In this document: positions 16,309-24,905 of the stretch, piece by piece
How positions within the stretch are numbered: position 1 is the first letter of the stretch
Layout of the letters: each line of letters starts with the position of its first letter
Assembly: GCA_021807115.1 (NCBI GenBank)
Contig: JAKAPJ010000005.1
Span: 1 to 59,957, forward strand
Direction: 5' to 3'
DNA length: 59,957 nt
DNA from: Microcaldota archaeon
GTDB lineage: Archaea; Micrarchaeota; Micrarchaeia; Micrarchaeales; Micrarchaeaceae
The notes under the pieces: generated by a model
What the model was told of the DNA's origin: nothing
Databases searched by the model: none
What the model saw: the letters and a program-made list of their open reading frames with translations, nothing else
Translations under genes and position numbers: made by a program

Positions 16309-17637
16309 CTACTTGGACATCATCTTTACGTTTACCTCCCTGATGGCGTTCTCCAGTATGTCCAGCCCCTTGGCGAGGCTATTCTCGCTTATGGTGACGG
16401 GCGGTATTATCCTTATGGTTGACTCGCCGCACTCGAGCAGTATCAGGCCGTTGTTGAAGCACTCTGACACAACCTGGTCGCGCTCATCAACTGCCGGCTC
16501 CTTGGTGCCCTTGTCCTTGACCAACTCTATCGCGAGCATGAGACCCATACCGCGCGCATCGCCCACAAGCTCGTAGCGCTCCTCCATCTCCTTCAGGCGC
16601 TTAAGGGCCATCTTGCCCTTCACCTTGATGTCGTGCTCTAGCTTTGCCTTGTTCTGCGAGACGTACTTGAGGGACTCGTATCCCGCCGCCACGGCCAGCA
16701 GGTTGCCGCCGAACGTGTTTGAGTGGGATCCGGATGGTATGTCGCCGAGCTTGTTGCTGACGACCGTGGCGCCTATTGGCAGGCCTGCGCCCAGCGCCTT
16801 CGCCATTGTGTACATGTCAGCCTTGACACCGTAGTTGTCCAGGGCCAGGAACTTGCCGGTTCTCATGTACCCTGTCTGCACCTCGTCGGACACCATGAGT
16901 ATCCCATGCTCGTCAAGAAGCTTCCTAAGTTCCTTGTAGTAGTCCTGTGGCGGGAACACGTATCCGCCCTCGCCCTGTACTGGCTCTAGGAAGAATGCGG
17001 CCACCTCGTCAGGGCTAACCTCCTTCTTCAGCGGGTACTGCCTTATGTAGTCAAGGCACGCTATCCCGCACTCCGGATACTTGAGCTTAAGGGGGCAGCG
17101 GTAGCAGTTGGGGAACGGCACGTGGACCACCGGGGCGAATCCGCCTCCGAAGTGCTCCCTTTGCTTCAGCCTGCTGCTGGTGAGCGAGAGGGATCCCCTT
17201 GTCCTGCCGTGGAAAGAATTGTAGAATGCCATGAAGTACGGCCGCTTGGTGAAAATGTTAGCGAACTTCATTGCCGCCTCGTTGGCCTCGGTGCCGGAAT
17301 TTGACAGGAACATCTTGCCGAATCCGGCAGGGAACATCTTTATGAGTAGCTCCGCGAACTTGACCGGCAGTTCGGCATGGAAGTCGGTGAATGCAGCATG
17401 GGACAGGCGATCCAGCTGGGTCTTGACCGCGTTCCTTACCGCGGCCCTTGAGTTTACGCCCAGGTTGTGCACCGACACGAAGCTGGTGAAGTCTATGAAC
17501 TTGTTTCCCTCGATATCCCACACGAAGTCGCCCTCGCCGCGGTCGGCTATGAATGGATAGTCCACCCTTGTCGTGGTGAGGAACACTTTTCTGTCCCTGT
17601 TTATTATGTCCTGCATCCTTTTCGTCACTTTTATCAT
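16309..17637 (-). CDS. Class III aminotransferase (4-aminobutyrate/ornithine type)
   Basis: 442 residues from the ATG at 17637, which has AAGGTG just upstream. PLP-enzyme motifs are FLSNSGTEANEAAMKFA, YNSFHGRTRGSLSLTS, GILMVSDEVQTGYMRTGKF (PLP-contacting Asp) and MYTMAKALGAGLPIGATV (Schiff-base Lys). The Cys-rich NCYRCPLKLKYPECGIACL insertion is characteristic of the archaeal subgroup that includes Pyrococcus/Thermococcus broad-range aminotransferases, ornithine aminotransferases and racemases. Substrate is uncertain. An ornithine role would pair with the P5C-type dehydrogenase at 47.3-49.0 kb, but that link is inference. Confidence 0.86.
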   Translation of the reverse strand: MIKVTKRMQDIINRDRKVFLTTTRVDYPFIADRGEGDFVWDIEGNKFIDFTSFVSVHNLGVNSRAAVRNAVKTQLDRLSHAAFTDFHAELPVKFAELLIKMFPAGFGKMFLSNSGTEANEAAMKFANIFTKRPYFMAFYNSFHGRTRGSLSLTSSRLKQREHFGGGFAPVVHVPFPNCYRCPLKLKYPECGIACLDYIRQYPLKKEVSPDEVAAFFLEPVQGEGGYVFPPQDYYKELRKLLDEHGILMVSDEVQTGYMRTGKFLALDNYGVKADMYTMAKALGAGLPIGATVVSNKLGDIPSGSHSNTFGGNLLAVAAGYESLKYVSQNKAKLEHDIKVKGKMALKRLKEMEERYELVGDARGMGLMLAIELVKDKGTKEPAVDERDQVVSECFNNGLILLECGESTIRIIPPVTISENSLAKGLDILENAIREVNVKMMSK

Positions 17638-17705
17638 TCTAACACCTTGGGTTGAAGTATGAAAGGAACCGTAATGCTGCGCGTGGATGCGTGAGTGTTT
17701 TTCGT

Positions 17706-17716
17706 TTATATGTAGC
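17706..17716 (-). promoter_or_regulatory. TATA box of the aminotransferase gene
   Basis: On the minus strand TACATATAAAC lies about 70-80 bases before the ATG at 17637, leaving a leader of about 45 bases with a ribosome-binding site. It is sandwiched against the stop of the winged-helix gene at 17729, so the aminotransferase is transcribed separately. Confidence 0.5.
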
Positions 17717-17728
17717 ACCGTAGCGCGC

Positions 17729-18505
17729 TTATGCGTACTTTGCAATGGCAATTATCGCAAGAATTACGATTATCACGACAAGGACGACGATGATTCTCTG
17801 GCGCATCTTCGCAGCCTTTATCTTCTTTTCAACCTCCTGCGGAGTCAGGGACTTCTGCTCTGCGGGCTGCGCAGGTTGGGCGGCGGATGCCTGCGCGGAT
17901 GCAGCCGGAACTGGTGGTGTGGGCGCAGTGGGCATCGGAGTGGGAATTGCCGGGGCAGCAGGTTGGCTAGGAGTGGGTTGTGTCTGCATTGGAACGGTGG
18001 GGGAGCTTGGCTGCGGCGGGGATTGCGCGGGTTGTGCGGGCGGCTGGGGAGGGGAGGGCCTTGGCATAACACCGGAACTTGCCTGGGCGAACCCCTTTTC
18101 AGTAAGCATCAGCGTGATTATACCGCTCCTGAACTCATAGGTAGTGTATCCCTGCTGCGTGAGCTTGAACAGGTGCAGTGCCAGATCCCTTGGCCTTACG
18201 CTCACCGCGGCGCCGAGTTCCTCCACGCTCTTCTTGCCGGTCTTTATCTGCGTGAGTATCGTTAGGTCGAGAGGGTCGAAGTCTGTCTTCGCCTTGGCGT
18301 TGGCTTCATCGATGAACTGCTTGCCGACTTCAGTGACGGCGATAGGGTTGGAAAGGGACACCAGATGCTTTATGCTGAGCCCGCCCAGGATGTTTGCGGC
18401 ATCGAAAAAGGACGAATTTATCAGGCCGCCGTACTTGTCTGACGTTGTGTCTGGCCCTATCTTTGACAGCGCAATAAGGTCGATAAAATTGACTTCGTCC
18501 GCCAT
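17729..18505 (-). CDS. Tail-anchored winged-helix protein with Pro-rich linker
   Basis: 258 residues from ATG 18505 (MADEVNFIDLIALSKIGPDT), or three codons earlier. The N-terminal half looks like one or two winged-helix domains (DPLDLTILTQIKTGKKSVEE, then LHLFKLTQQGYTTYEFRSGI and ITLMLTEKGFAQA). It is followed by about 80 residues of Pro/Gln/Ala/Ser linker, a basic stretch and a single hydrophobic C-terminal helix (IIVVLVVIIVILAIIAIAKY). There is no signal peptide, so the protein should be tail-anchored with the DNA-binding-like part in the cytoplasm. Function is unknown; a membrane-tethered regulator is possible. It is divergent from the beta-CASP nuclease and shares the AT-rich promoter at 18527-18552. 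Confidence 0.72.
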   Translation of the reverse strand: MADEVNFIDLIALSKIGPDTTSDKYGGLINSSFFDAANILGGLSIKHLVSLSNPIAVTEVGKQFIDEANAKAKTDFDPLDLTILTQIKTGKKSVEELGAAVSVRPRDLALHLFKLTQQGYTTYEFRSGIITLMLTEKGFAQASSGVMPRPSPPQPPAQPAQSPPQPSSPTVPMQTQPTPSQPAAPAIPTPMPTAPTPPVPAASAQASAAQPAQPAEQKSLTPQEVEKKIKAAKMRQRIIVVLVVIIVILAIIAIAKYA

Positions 18506-18526
18506 GGAAACCATTCGATTTAATAT

Positions 18527-18552
18527 TAAAAATGAATATTTATATATATTCT
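18527..18552. promoter_or_regulatory. Divergent AT-rich promoter
   Basis: The stretch containing AATATTTATATATATTC provides TATA-box-like sequence on both strands. It lies between the winged-helix gene (minus, ATG 18505) and the beta-CASP nuclease (plus, ATG 18602). For the minus-strand gene the distance suggests a very short or absent leader. Confidence 0.55.
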
Positions 18553-18601
18553 TGATAAAGTAAAATTGGCGCCTTGAATCGGCGTTATTTTCGTGTTTTT
18601 T

Positions 18602-19858
18602 ATGCAACTGAAATTCTATGGAGGCGCGCAGGAAGTGGGCAGGTCGGCCATCTACCTGCAGGACGAAAGATGCTTCATGTTCGACTACGGGATAAAGATA
18701 GACCACAAGATAGATTACCCGGTGGCCACCCCTAAGGTAGACGCGCTCATACTCAGCCATGCGCACCTTGACCACAGCGGATTCACCCCGGGCCTGTTCG
18801 GCAGAGACCCCATCCCGGCATTTGGCACACAGCCCACGCTCAAGCTGTCAAACCTGCTGCTGCAGGACTCGCTCAGCATAGCGAAGAAGGAGAAGACGCA
18901 ACCTAAGTTTCACAAGCGGCAGATAGTGGAGTTTGTGGATCGCTATCAGGTCACAGACTACCACCATACGGCAAATTTCGGCAACTATGACATAACGTTC
19001 TACGATGCGGGGCACATAAGCGGCAGCGCCATAACGCTGCTAGAGCGGGCCAAGGCCAGGGACTACCGCAGGATAGTGTACACAGGGGACCTCAAAGTCG
19101 CACCGCAGACGCTGCACAAGGGCGCCGAGATGGTTGAGAGCGACATACTCATAATCGAATCCACATACGCAACCAAGGACCACCCTGACAGGAAGGACAC
19201 CGTGAAGCGGTTTGTGGACAGCGTCACGGAGACACTGGACAGCGGCGGCACTGCGCTGGTCCCGGTGTTCGCGGTAGGCAGGAGCCAAGAGATACTTTCG
19301 ATACTGTACCAGAACGACCTTGCAAGCTCCGTGTACATAGACGGCATGGCAAAGGAGGCCACATCGATCGTGCTGAACTACCCGAAGTACATAAACAACG
19401 CAGACATACTTTCCAAGGCAGCGAGGGACGCAAACTGGATCAGGGAACGCAGGGAGCGCAAGGAAGCGCTGAACGGCCCGTCCATAATACTGACCACATC
19501 AGGCATGCTCAACGGTGGCCCGGTGCTGGACTACATAACGCGCCTGGGAAGGAACTCGAAGGTTCTACTGACAGGGTTCCAGCAGGATGGCACTAACGGC
19601 AAGACACTCCTGGATCACGGGTATGTGACGCTGGACGGTGCGAAGAGGAAGATAAACCACCCTGTCGAATCGTACGACTTCTCTGCGCACGCCGGCATGA
19701 GCGACCTGCACAGGTACGTGAGGGAAAGCTCGCCGCAGATGGTGGTGTGCGTGCACGGGGACCATGACAATGCGAAGGCTTTCGCCGAATCGCTTAAGCT
19801 AGAGGGATTTGACGCCCACGCACCCATGATAGGAGACGTGATAAACATTCCTGGCTGA
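18602..19858 (+). CDS. Beta-CASP metallo-beta-lactamase ribonuclease (CPSF-like)
   Basis: 418 residues from ATG 18602; a GTG three codons upstream is possible. Metallo-beta-lactamase motifs are LILSHAHLDHSGFTPGLF (HxHxDH, motif 2), FYDAGHISGSA (motif 3) and VYTGDLKV (motif 4). Beta-CASP motifs A-C appear as LIIESTYATKDHPD, TTSGMLNGGPVLDYI and FSAHAGMSDLHRYV. No KH domains precede the catalytic part, so it is the shorter archaeal class (aCPSF2/RNase J-like) rather than the termination factor aCPSF1. The expected activity is zinc-dependent RNA cleavage or 5'-3' trimming. Confidence 0.9.
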   Translation: MQLKFYGGAQEVGRSAIYLQDERCFMFDYGIKIDHKIDYPVATPKVDALILSHAHLDHSGFTPGLFGRDPIPAFGTQPTLKLSNLLLQDSLSIAKKEKTQPKFHKRQIVEFVDRYQVTDYHHTANFGNYDITFYDAGHISGSAITLLERAKARDYRRIVYTGDLKVAPQTLHKGAEMVESDILIIESTYATKDHPDRKDTVKRFVDSVTETLDSGGTALVPVFAVGRSQEILSILYQNDLASSVYIDGMAKEATSIVLNYPKYINNADILSKAARDANWIRERRERKEALNGPSIILTTSGMLNGGPVLDYITRLGRNSKVLLTGFQQDGTNGKTLLDHGYVTLDGAKRKINHPVESYDFSAHAGMSDLHRYVRESSPQMVVCVHGDHDNAKAFAESLKLEGFDAHAPMIGDVINIPG

Positions 19859-19864
19859 CTGCGG

Positions 19865-20776
19865 CTACGCCTTTATGCGCAGGAACTCCAGGTATGGGGA
19901 GATTATGTCGGATTTGTCCATTGATTCCAGCAGGGCCTGGGATGCGTCTATGTAGAAATTGTTGAGCTTTATCGCAGTCTTGAGAGGATCGTCCCTGCCG
20001 TGGCCGGAGAACACCGAGATTATGTTGGGCCTGCTGTTCTTCGCGTCGTTCATGACGTCCTTGCCGGCCCTGTCCTCCGCGCCCACATAGTTCATTATGT
20101 CGTCCTTTATCTGGAACGAATACCCTATATTGGTGCCTATCTCGTAAAGCACGTCCCTGTTGCCGTGACCTGCGTAGTCCGCAACGATGCTCGTCGAGAC
20201 GCCTATTAGGTATGCCGTCTTGAGCCTGGCTATGTTGAGGTACGTCTGCAGGTCTGGCACTGACCTGCTCTGCTGCTGCTCGTGGTCCAGTATCTCGCCA
20301 GCGCACATCGCCATGGCCGCCTCAGATGCGCGCATGACGACCTTGCTGCCGTAGGGGCTTGTGAGCTGTATGGCCTTTGCTATCAGGGCGTCGCCGGCGA
20401 GGATTGCCTTGCTCTCACCGAATTTCCTGTGCACCGCCTGGTCACCCCTCCGCACGGAGTCCTTGTCTATTATGTCGTCGTGTATCAGGGATGCGGTGTG
20501 TAGAAGTTCTATCCCTGCGGCAAGGTCAACGAAGTCCTCTGGCTTCTGCGAGAGCATGTATGCCGAGCTGAATACCAGCCCGGGGCGTATTAGCTTGCCG
20601 CTGCTCTTGAGCAGGTGCATGGCGGGCGCATGCAGGTCGTCGTTGATGAACTCCTCCTCGCCGAGGTTCTGCAACCTTCGCTTGGTGAGCCGCATGCTGT
20701 TGACTATCCCTGGCGGGATGGTTATCTCCCTGCTTGAAAGGAGCGCTTCTATTACTTTTGAATCCAAATCTATCAC
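19865..20776 (-). CDS. Polyprenyl (geranylgeranyl) diphosphate synthase
   Basis: 303 residues from a GTG start at 20776. The first Asp-rich motif is LLHTASLIHDDIIDKDSVRR and the second is GYSFQIKDDIMNYVG, the classic trans-prenyltransferase pair that binds Mg-diphosphate. It elongates DMAPP/FPP with IPP to make C20 (or longer) chains for archaeal ether lipids. Product length cannot be fixed with certainty from sequence. It lies 4 bases after deoxyhypusine synthase and is probably co-transcribed. Geranylgeranyl reductase at 38.8-40.2 kb acts later in the same lipid pathway. Confidence 0.9.
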   Translation of the reverse strand: MIDLDSKVIEALLSSREITIPPGIVNSMRLTKRRLQNLGEEEFINDDLHAPAMHLLKSSGKLIRPGLVFSSAYMLSQKPEDFVDLAAGIELLHTASLIHDDIIDKDSVRRGDQAVHRKFGESKAILAGDALIAKAIQLTSPYGSKVVMRASEAAMAMCAGEILDHEQQQSRSVPDLQTYLNIARLKTAYLIGVSTSIVADYAGHGNRDVLYEIGTNIGYSFQIKDDIMNYVGAEDRAGKDVMNDAKNSRPNIISVFSGHGRDDPLKTAIKLNNFYIDASQALLESMDKSDIISPYLEFLRIKA

Positions 20777-20780
20777 TTGG

Positions 20781-21728
20781 CTAGACCAGTTCTGCGGCGG
20801 CGAACATGATTGGCAGTATTATGGTGGCGTCGCCGTCTATCGTAACATACTTTGCCTTCTCCTTGACTTTGCCCCACGATACAGCCTCAGTCAGCCGTGC
20901 GCCAGACAGGCTGCCGTCGTACTGTGATGCGGTGGTTATGTATACCGCATAGTCAAGGCCGCCCTTGAACTGGTTCCACCATATGACATGGTGCTTGCTT
21001 ATCCCGCCACCCACCATCAGGGCGCCGGTGACCTTGTTGTCGAATGGTATGTTGCTCAGCGCAAGCTCGTCCTTGAGCACGTTGAGCTTGAAGTCGTGGT
21101 CTTGGGAGAAGAACGTGACTTGAGTGCCGAACGCCCCGTCCACTATGCCAGGATTGAATATGGGCACGTTGTGCAGGTATGCCTGGCGCATTATTGAGTC
21201 CTCGTCCTTTATGCGCTTGCCGAACTCGTTTATCAGCTCGCTTGGGCTGTACTCCTTCTTGTAGTCCTTGGACTTGTATATGTCGCCCATGATGCTGTTG
21301 AACGCATCCTCGACCTTGAGGCCGTACTCGTCCTTCTCTATGAATATGTTACCAAGCCTGTATATGCCGCGCTTGTGCAGCATAGTGTCGTCCACGTCGA
21401 AGCTGCCCAGGCTGTACACGCCACCGTATGCCTTTGCCAGGTCGTGGTCAAGGGTGCCGCACGTCGTTATTATGGCATCGAAGTACTTCACCGATGCCGC
21501 GAGTGCGCCCCTCAGGCCGGTTGCGACTATGTCGGCCGGAAAGGAGAGGAAGTTGAACGATTCCTTATCGCTGGTCATGGCCCGCAGTATCCCTATGCCG
21601 TTGACCATGTTCTGGCCGGAGAAGCCGCCCATGTCTTCCATGGACCCTATAAGCTCGCCTACCCCCATGCCTTTCTTCAATTTGAGGTCACGTACCTTTT
21701 TGCCGAGGATTCCTCCGCTTGCTGCCAT
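20781..21728 (-). CDS. dys: Deoxyhypusine synthase
   Basis: 315 residues. Family signatures include NGIGILRAMTSDKESFNFLS, IITTCGTLDHDLAKAYGG, VPIFNPGIVDGAFGTQVTFF and the active-site loop MVGGGISKHHVIWWNQFKGG, which carries the Lys that forms the enzyme-aminobutyl intermediate. It transfers the aminobutyl group of spermidine to a lysine of aIF5A using NAD. It is the first gene of a pair with GGPP synthase and is divergent from ftsZ, with mirrored promoter arms between them. Confidence 0.95.
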   Translation of the reverse strand: MAASGGILGKKVRDLKLKKGMGVGELIGSMEDMGGFSGQNMVNGIGILRAMTSDKESFNFLSFPADIVATGLRGALAASVKYFDAIITTCGTLDHDLAKAYGGVYSLGSFDVDDTMLHKRGIYRLGNIFIEKDEYGLKVEDAFNSIMGDIYKSKDYKKEYSPSELINEFGKRIKDEDSIMRQAYLHNVPIFNPGIVDGAFGTQVTFFSQDHDFKLNVLKDELALSNIPFDNKVTGALMVGGGISKHHVIWWNQFKGGLDYAVYITTASQYDGSLSGARLTEAVSWGKVKEKAKYVTIDGDATIILPIMFAAAELV

Positions 21729-21781
21729 ATTTACACACCTGAAAAACAGTGGAATTGCCGCACTTAGAACCTTGCATGAAC

Positions 21782-21817
21782 CAGTATTTATTTAGCCAAC
21801 TATACAAATAAATACTG
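21782..21817. promoter_or_regulatory. Mirrored divergent promoter: 12-bp perfect inverted repeat
   Basis: CAGTATTTATTT (21782-21793) and AAATAAATACTG (21806-21817) are perfect inverted copies separated by 12 bases. They lie between deoxyhypusine synthase (minus, ATG 21728) and ftsZ (plus, ATG 21915). Each arm reads as a TATA box, AAATAAATACTG, on the strand of its own gene, so the two promoters are back to back and symmetric. The ftsZ leader would be about 70 bases, the other about 30. Confidence 0.6.
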
Positions 21818-21914
21818 TTTGCACGCCAGCGTTGGGCGCAATTCCCTTAAACCGCCCATTGCAATAGTTTTTTATCTTTTTGTAGCCATATATAGGCTGC
21901 GACCAGGTAATCGG

Positions 21915-23006
21915 ATGGCAGGAAGTCTGAGTCCAGACGACGAGGAGATACTCCGCTTCATAGAGAGCGCCAAGCCGAAGATTTATGTCATAGGCACCGG
22001 GGGTAGCGGCAGCAACACCATAACCAGGCTGCAGAGCATAGGGGTGCAGGGGGCCACGCTCATAGCCATGAATACCGACGCATCCCACCTAGTCAAGACC
22101 AAGGCAGAGAGGAAGCTGCTCATAGGCAAGAAGATAACCAAGGGGCTTGGCGCAGGAAGCGACATAAGAGTCGGAGAGGAAGCCGCCGTAGAAAGCAAGG
22201 AGGAGATAAGGCATCTCATAGGGGATGCGCAGCTCGTGTTCGTTACATGCGGCCTGGGCGGGGGCACAGGTACAGGGTCCATAGCCACCATTGCGAACCA
22301 GGCAAGGGAATCTGGGGCGCTGTGCGTTGCGATTGTAACGCTGCCGTTCAGCAGCGAGGGAAAGACAAGGATGAAGAACGCGCTGGAGGGGCTGGCAAAG
22401 CTCAAGCGCGTGACCGACACCACGATAATAATCCACAACGACAAGCTACTGGCCGTTGCGCCGGACCTGCCGCTTAACATGGCGTTCCGGGTGTCAGACG
22501 AGGTACTGGCAGGGGCCACAAAGGGGATAGTTGAGATGGTAACAAAGCCGGGCATGGTAAACATAGACTTTGCCGACCTCAAGGGAGTACTTAAGGATTC
22601 GGGCTTCGCCGTAATAGGTTCTGGGGAGGGCATAGCGACGTCGAGCGGCACAAGCAGGGCGGTTGTCGCGCTGGACAACGCCATAAAGAGCCCGATGCTT
22701 GACGCGGACCTAAGCACTGCAAAGAAGGCGCTGGTGAACATAGTCGGCGGGGAGAGCCTGACGCTCAGGGAGTCGGAGGCGATATTCCAGGAGGTCTCCG
22801 CAAGGATAGGGGGGGAGGCGATGCTGAAGTGGGGCGCGAGGATAGACACTGACATGCAGAAGGACTCGCTGCGCGTGATGCTGGTCATAAGTGGGGTGGA
22901 GTTCCCGGAGTACACGGAATCAGGGATCGAGCGCAAGCTCAAGGACGTGGAGGAGAACTTCGACCTCGACTCTGTCTTCGAGGAAGGCAGCAGGAAGAGA
23001 AGATGA
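21915..23006 (+). CDS. ftsZ: Cell division protein FtsZ
   Basis: 363 residues from the ATG at 21915 (MAGSLSPDDEEILRFIESAK). The tubulin signature is present as CGLGGGTGTGSIATIANQAR, with the N-terminal nucleotide-binding turn VIGTGGSGSNTITRL and the T3-T5 loops MNTDASHLVK and VSDEVLAGATKGIVEM. FtsZ forms the GTP-dependent cytokinetic ring. The C-terminus (EENFDLDSVFEEGSRKRR) is short and lacks a long linker. The next gene is convergent, 5 bases away. Confidence 0.95.
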   Translation: MAGSLSPDDEEILRFIESAKPKIYVIGTGGSGSNTITRLQSIGVQGATLIAMNTDASHLVKTKAERKLLIGKKITKGLGAGSDIRVGEEAAVESKEEIRHLIGDAQLVFVTCGLGGGTGTGSIATIANQARESGALCVAIVTLPFSSEGKTRMKNALEGLAKLKRVTDTTIIIHNDKLLAVAPDLPLNMAFRVSDEVLAGATKGIVEMVTKPGMVNIDFADLKGVLKDSGFAVIGSGEGIATSSGTSRAVVALDNAIKSPMLDADLSTAKKALVNIVGGESLTLRESEAIFQEVSARIGGEAMLKWGARIDTDMQKDSLRVMLVISGVEFPEYTESGIERKLKDVEENFDLDSVFEEGSRKRR

Positions 23007-23011
23007 CGCAC

Positions 23012-24724
23012 TCACATGTCCGCATACGACATGTTTATGCTGTTTGACAACCGCAGCCTGCCTATAAGCCCGCTGGCCCTCTCGCGCATGCCAGGGCCGT
23101 CGCCATACTTTACCTCCACGAAGGAGCTGAGCCGCCTCTTGCCGCCGGCCTCGGTCTTTGTGACGTTCCTGTCAACGTTCACGGTTATGCCGTCCATCGT
23201 GTAGCCAGTCCTCTCCTTATCAACCCTTATTATGTTGCCCTTGGATATTGACAGCAGGAATTTCTTTATCTCGCTGTTGTCGCCCTCCAGCGGAAACTCG
23301 AGCTTTGGCCTGCGGCTGGAACCCCTCCCGGTGGATGGACCCTTGTAGCAGAATGTTGTGTGGTCCCCTTCCCTCCTTATCCTGAGCTGCTCGCCGCTCC
23401 TGCCCTTGGCCATCTGCGGCGTTATGTAGTATTCGTCTATGTGGGAGAATGTGCCGATCTTTGTGGCGCCCATGGAAAGCAGCCTGCCCTCCGGCACGTC
23501 GCCCATGAACTTCGCCTGTACTGTGTAGTTGCCTATCCTGGCCGCCTCCTTCCTTGGGTCAAAGTCGTTCTTTATTACTATGTCGGCGCACCTCTTCGTG
23601 CGTTCCACGTACCTTCTGTGGCCGTATGCAGCCACGTTTACGAAAAGCCCGAGCACGTCAGAGGATGCCGGATATATCTTGCTCCTTCCAGTGTCACGCA
23701 ACAGGCGCCTGAGCATCTGCCCCTGCAGGCTGGCGTCCACGAATATTGTAAGGTCGTAGAGGTCCACGAGGGGCTTGACAAGCGTGAACAGCCCCTCTGC
23801 TATTATCACCCTTGCTGGGCGCACCGTCTCGAACGTCGGGGACTCCACCAGCGCAAAGTCGAATACGGGTTTGGTTATCGGCTTATTGGCCCTCAGCTCG
23901 CGCAGGTGGGCGGCGAAAAGGTCGAGCTTTATGGCCCGGGGTGTATCGAAGTTCAGGTACCCATTCCTGCTCGGCAGGCGCTTTATGAAACCCTTGTTCC
24001 TGAAGTAGTCGTCCATCTGCAGTATCATTGCTGATGGACCCAAGGCGTCCTTGAGCAGCCTGCTGACCATTGACGTCTTGCCTGATGCCGACCCGCCGGC
24101 CAGCCCGACAAGTACTGGCGTGTCAGATGTCTTGAGCATGGCCCGTATCTCGGACACCGCTGCGCGCACTCCGCGCTTGAGGTCGTATGTAGCCTGCTTG
24201 CGCGAGGTCCTTGGCCTAATGGCAGTGCTCTGCGGGGCACCGCGGCGCGATAGTTCCTTGTTCTTGTACCGCTTGTCGTATGTCACCTCCCTGCCGAGCC
24301 AGGGCGGGGGCATGAATGCCCTACTCTGTGCCACTGTCGCAAATTCCACCTCAGCGACTACAAGGCCCTTCAGCCCGCCGCGATAGACGTCGAGCTCCAC
24401 GGCACGGCCTTTGTATGGCACAATGTAGCGGGTCTTGCCTATCAGCCTGCCCCGGGCATGCCTGAGTTTTGCGGCGAAATCCTCCGCGGAAATTGTCTTG
24501 GTCTCCTCGTGCCTCTTGAGCCCGGAACCACGCTTCGCGGTGAGGTAGAACTTGCCATCCGCGCTGCGCACCCTGACCTCTTCCTTATCTGTGTTCTTCA
24601 GGTACGCCTGCAGTATGTCATAGTGCCTGCGGCGGCCCAGCCTCTCCGGTAGCCACCGCACAAGGAACTTGCGCTCTATCTCTGGGCCGGAAACGGCGGT
24701 GCCGCCTTTCAGTGTGTTTGACAT
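23012..24724 (-). CDS. CYTH domain - uridine kinase-like P-loop - CYTH domain fusion
   Basis: 570 residues. Residues about 15-160 form a CYTH/triphosphate-tunnel domain: EIERKFLV carries the ExExK signature (E15, E17, K19), followed by EEVRVRSADGKFYLTAKRGS and VVAEVEFATV. Residues about 200-420 are a uridine kinase/phosphoribulokinase-like P-loop domain with GLAGGSASGKTSMVSRLL (207 onward), LQMDDYFRNKG and VIIAEGLFTLVKP. The last about 140 residues form a second CYTH/CyaB-like unit (IDEYYITPQMAKG, LRIRREGDHTTFCYKGP, RPKLEFPLEGD), without a clear ExExK. The N-terminal unit could hydrolyse tripolyphosphate or nucleoside triphosphates. The nearest known architecture is the plant TTM1/TTM2 kinase-CYTH proteins. 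The substrate is unknown. A TATA box (CTTAAATATG on the minus strand, near 24770) precedes it. Confidence 0.85.
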   Translation of the reverse strand: MSNTLKGGTAVSGPEIERKFLVRWLPERLGRRRHYDILQAYLKNTDKEEVRVRSADGKFYLTAKRGSGLKRHEETKTISAEDFAAKLRHARGRLIGKTRYIVPYKGRAVELDVYRGGLKGLVVAEVEFATVAQSRAFMPPPWLGREVTYDKRYKNKELSRRGAPQSTAIRPRTSRKQATYDLKRGVRAAVSEIRAMLKTSDTPVLVGLAGGSASGKTSMVSRLLKDALGPSAMILQMDDYFRNKGFIKRLPSRNGYLNFDTPRAIKLDLFAAHLRELRANKPITKPVFDFALVESPTFETVRPARVIIAEGLFTLVKPLVDLYDLTIFVDASLQGQMLRRLLRDTGRSKIYPASSDVLGLFVNVAAYGHRRYVERTKRCADIVIKNDFDPRKEAARIGNYTVQAKFMGDVPEGRLLSMGATKIGTFSHIDEYYITPQMAKGRSGEQLRIRREGDHTTFCYKGPSTGRGSSRRPKLEFPLEGDNSEIKKFLLSISKGNIIRVDKERTGYTMDGITVNVDRNVTKTEAGGKRRLSSFVEVKYGDGPGMRERASGLIGRLRLSNSINMSYADM

Positions 24725-24905
24725 GCTGTATCAACGCAAAAGGAGCAAAAGAAGAATTCCACGAATTCATATTTAAGGCTTGTGCCATGGCTGGCTTTGC
24801 CAGTTTTGGCCCATTCTGCCGCTGGCGCTCGATGCCGCGCCCGCAGCACACGGATTTGGGGCCGCTCTTGCGGGATGCCCAAGCCTTTTAGAATTTGTGT
24901 GACAA

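Noticed and set aside
18506-18775. A 90-residue N-terminal extension of the winged-helix protein
   Set aside because: It crosses the divergent promoter and overlaps the start of the beta-CASP nuclease gene on the other strand.
21983-23011. A 342-codon frame antisense to ftsZ
   Set aside because: The plus-strand frame carries the FtsZ tubulin signature; the antisense product is Ser/Pro/Leu-rich with no recognisable motif.
24725-24905. A possible small RNA in the GC-rich part of this gap
   Set aside because: Only weak, short inverted repeats are visible and no promoter points into it; the AT-rich part is explained by the promoter of the CYTH fusion gene.
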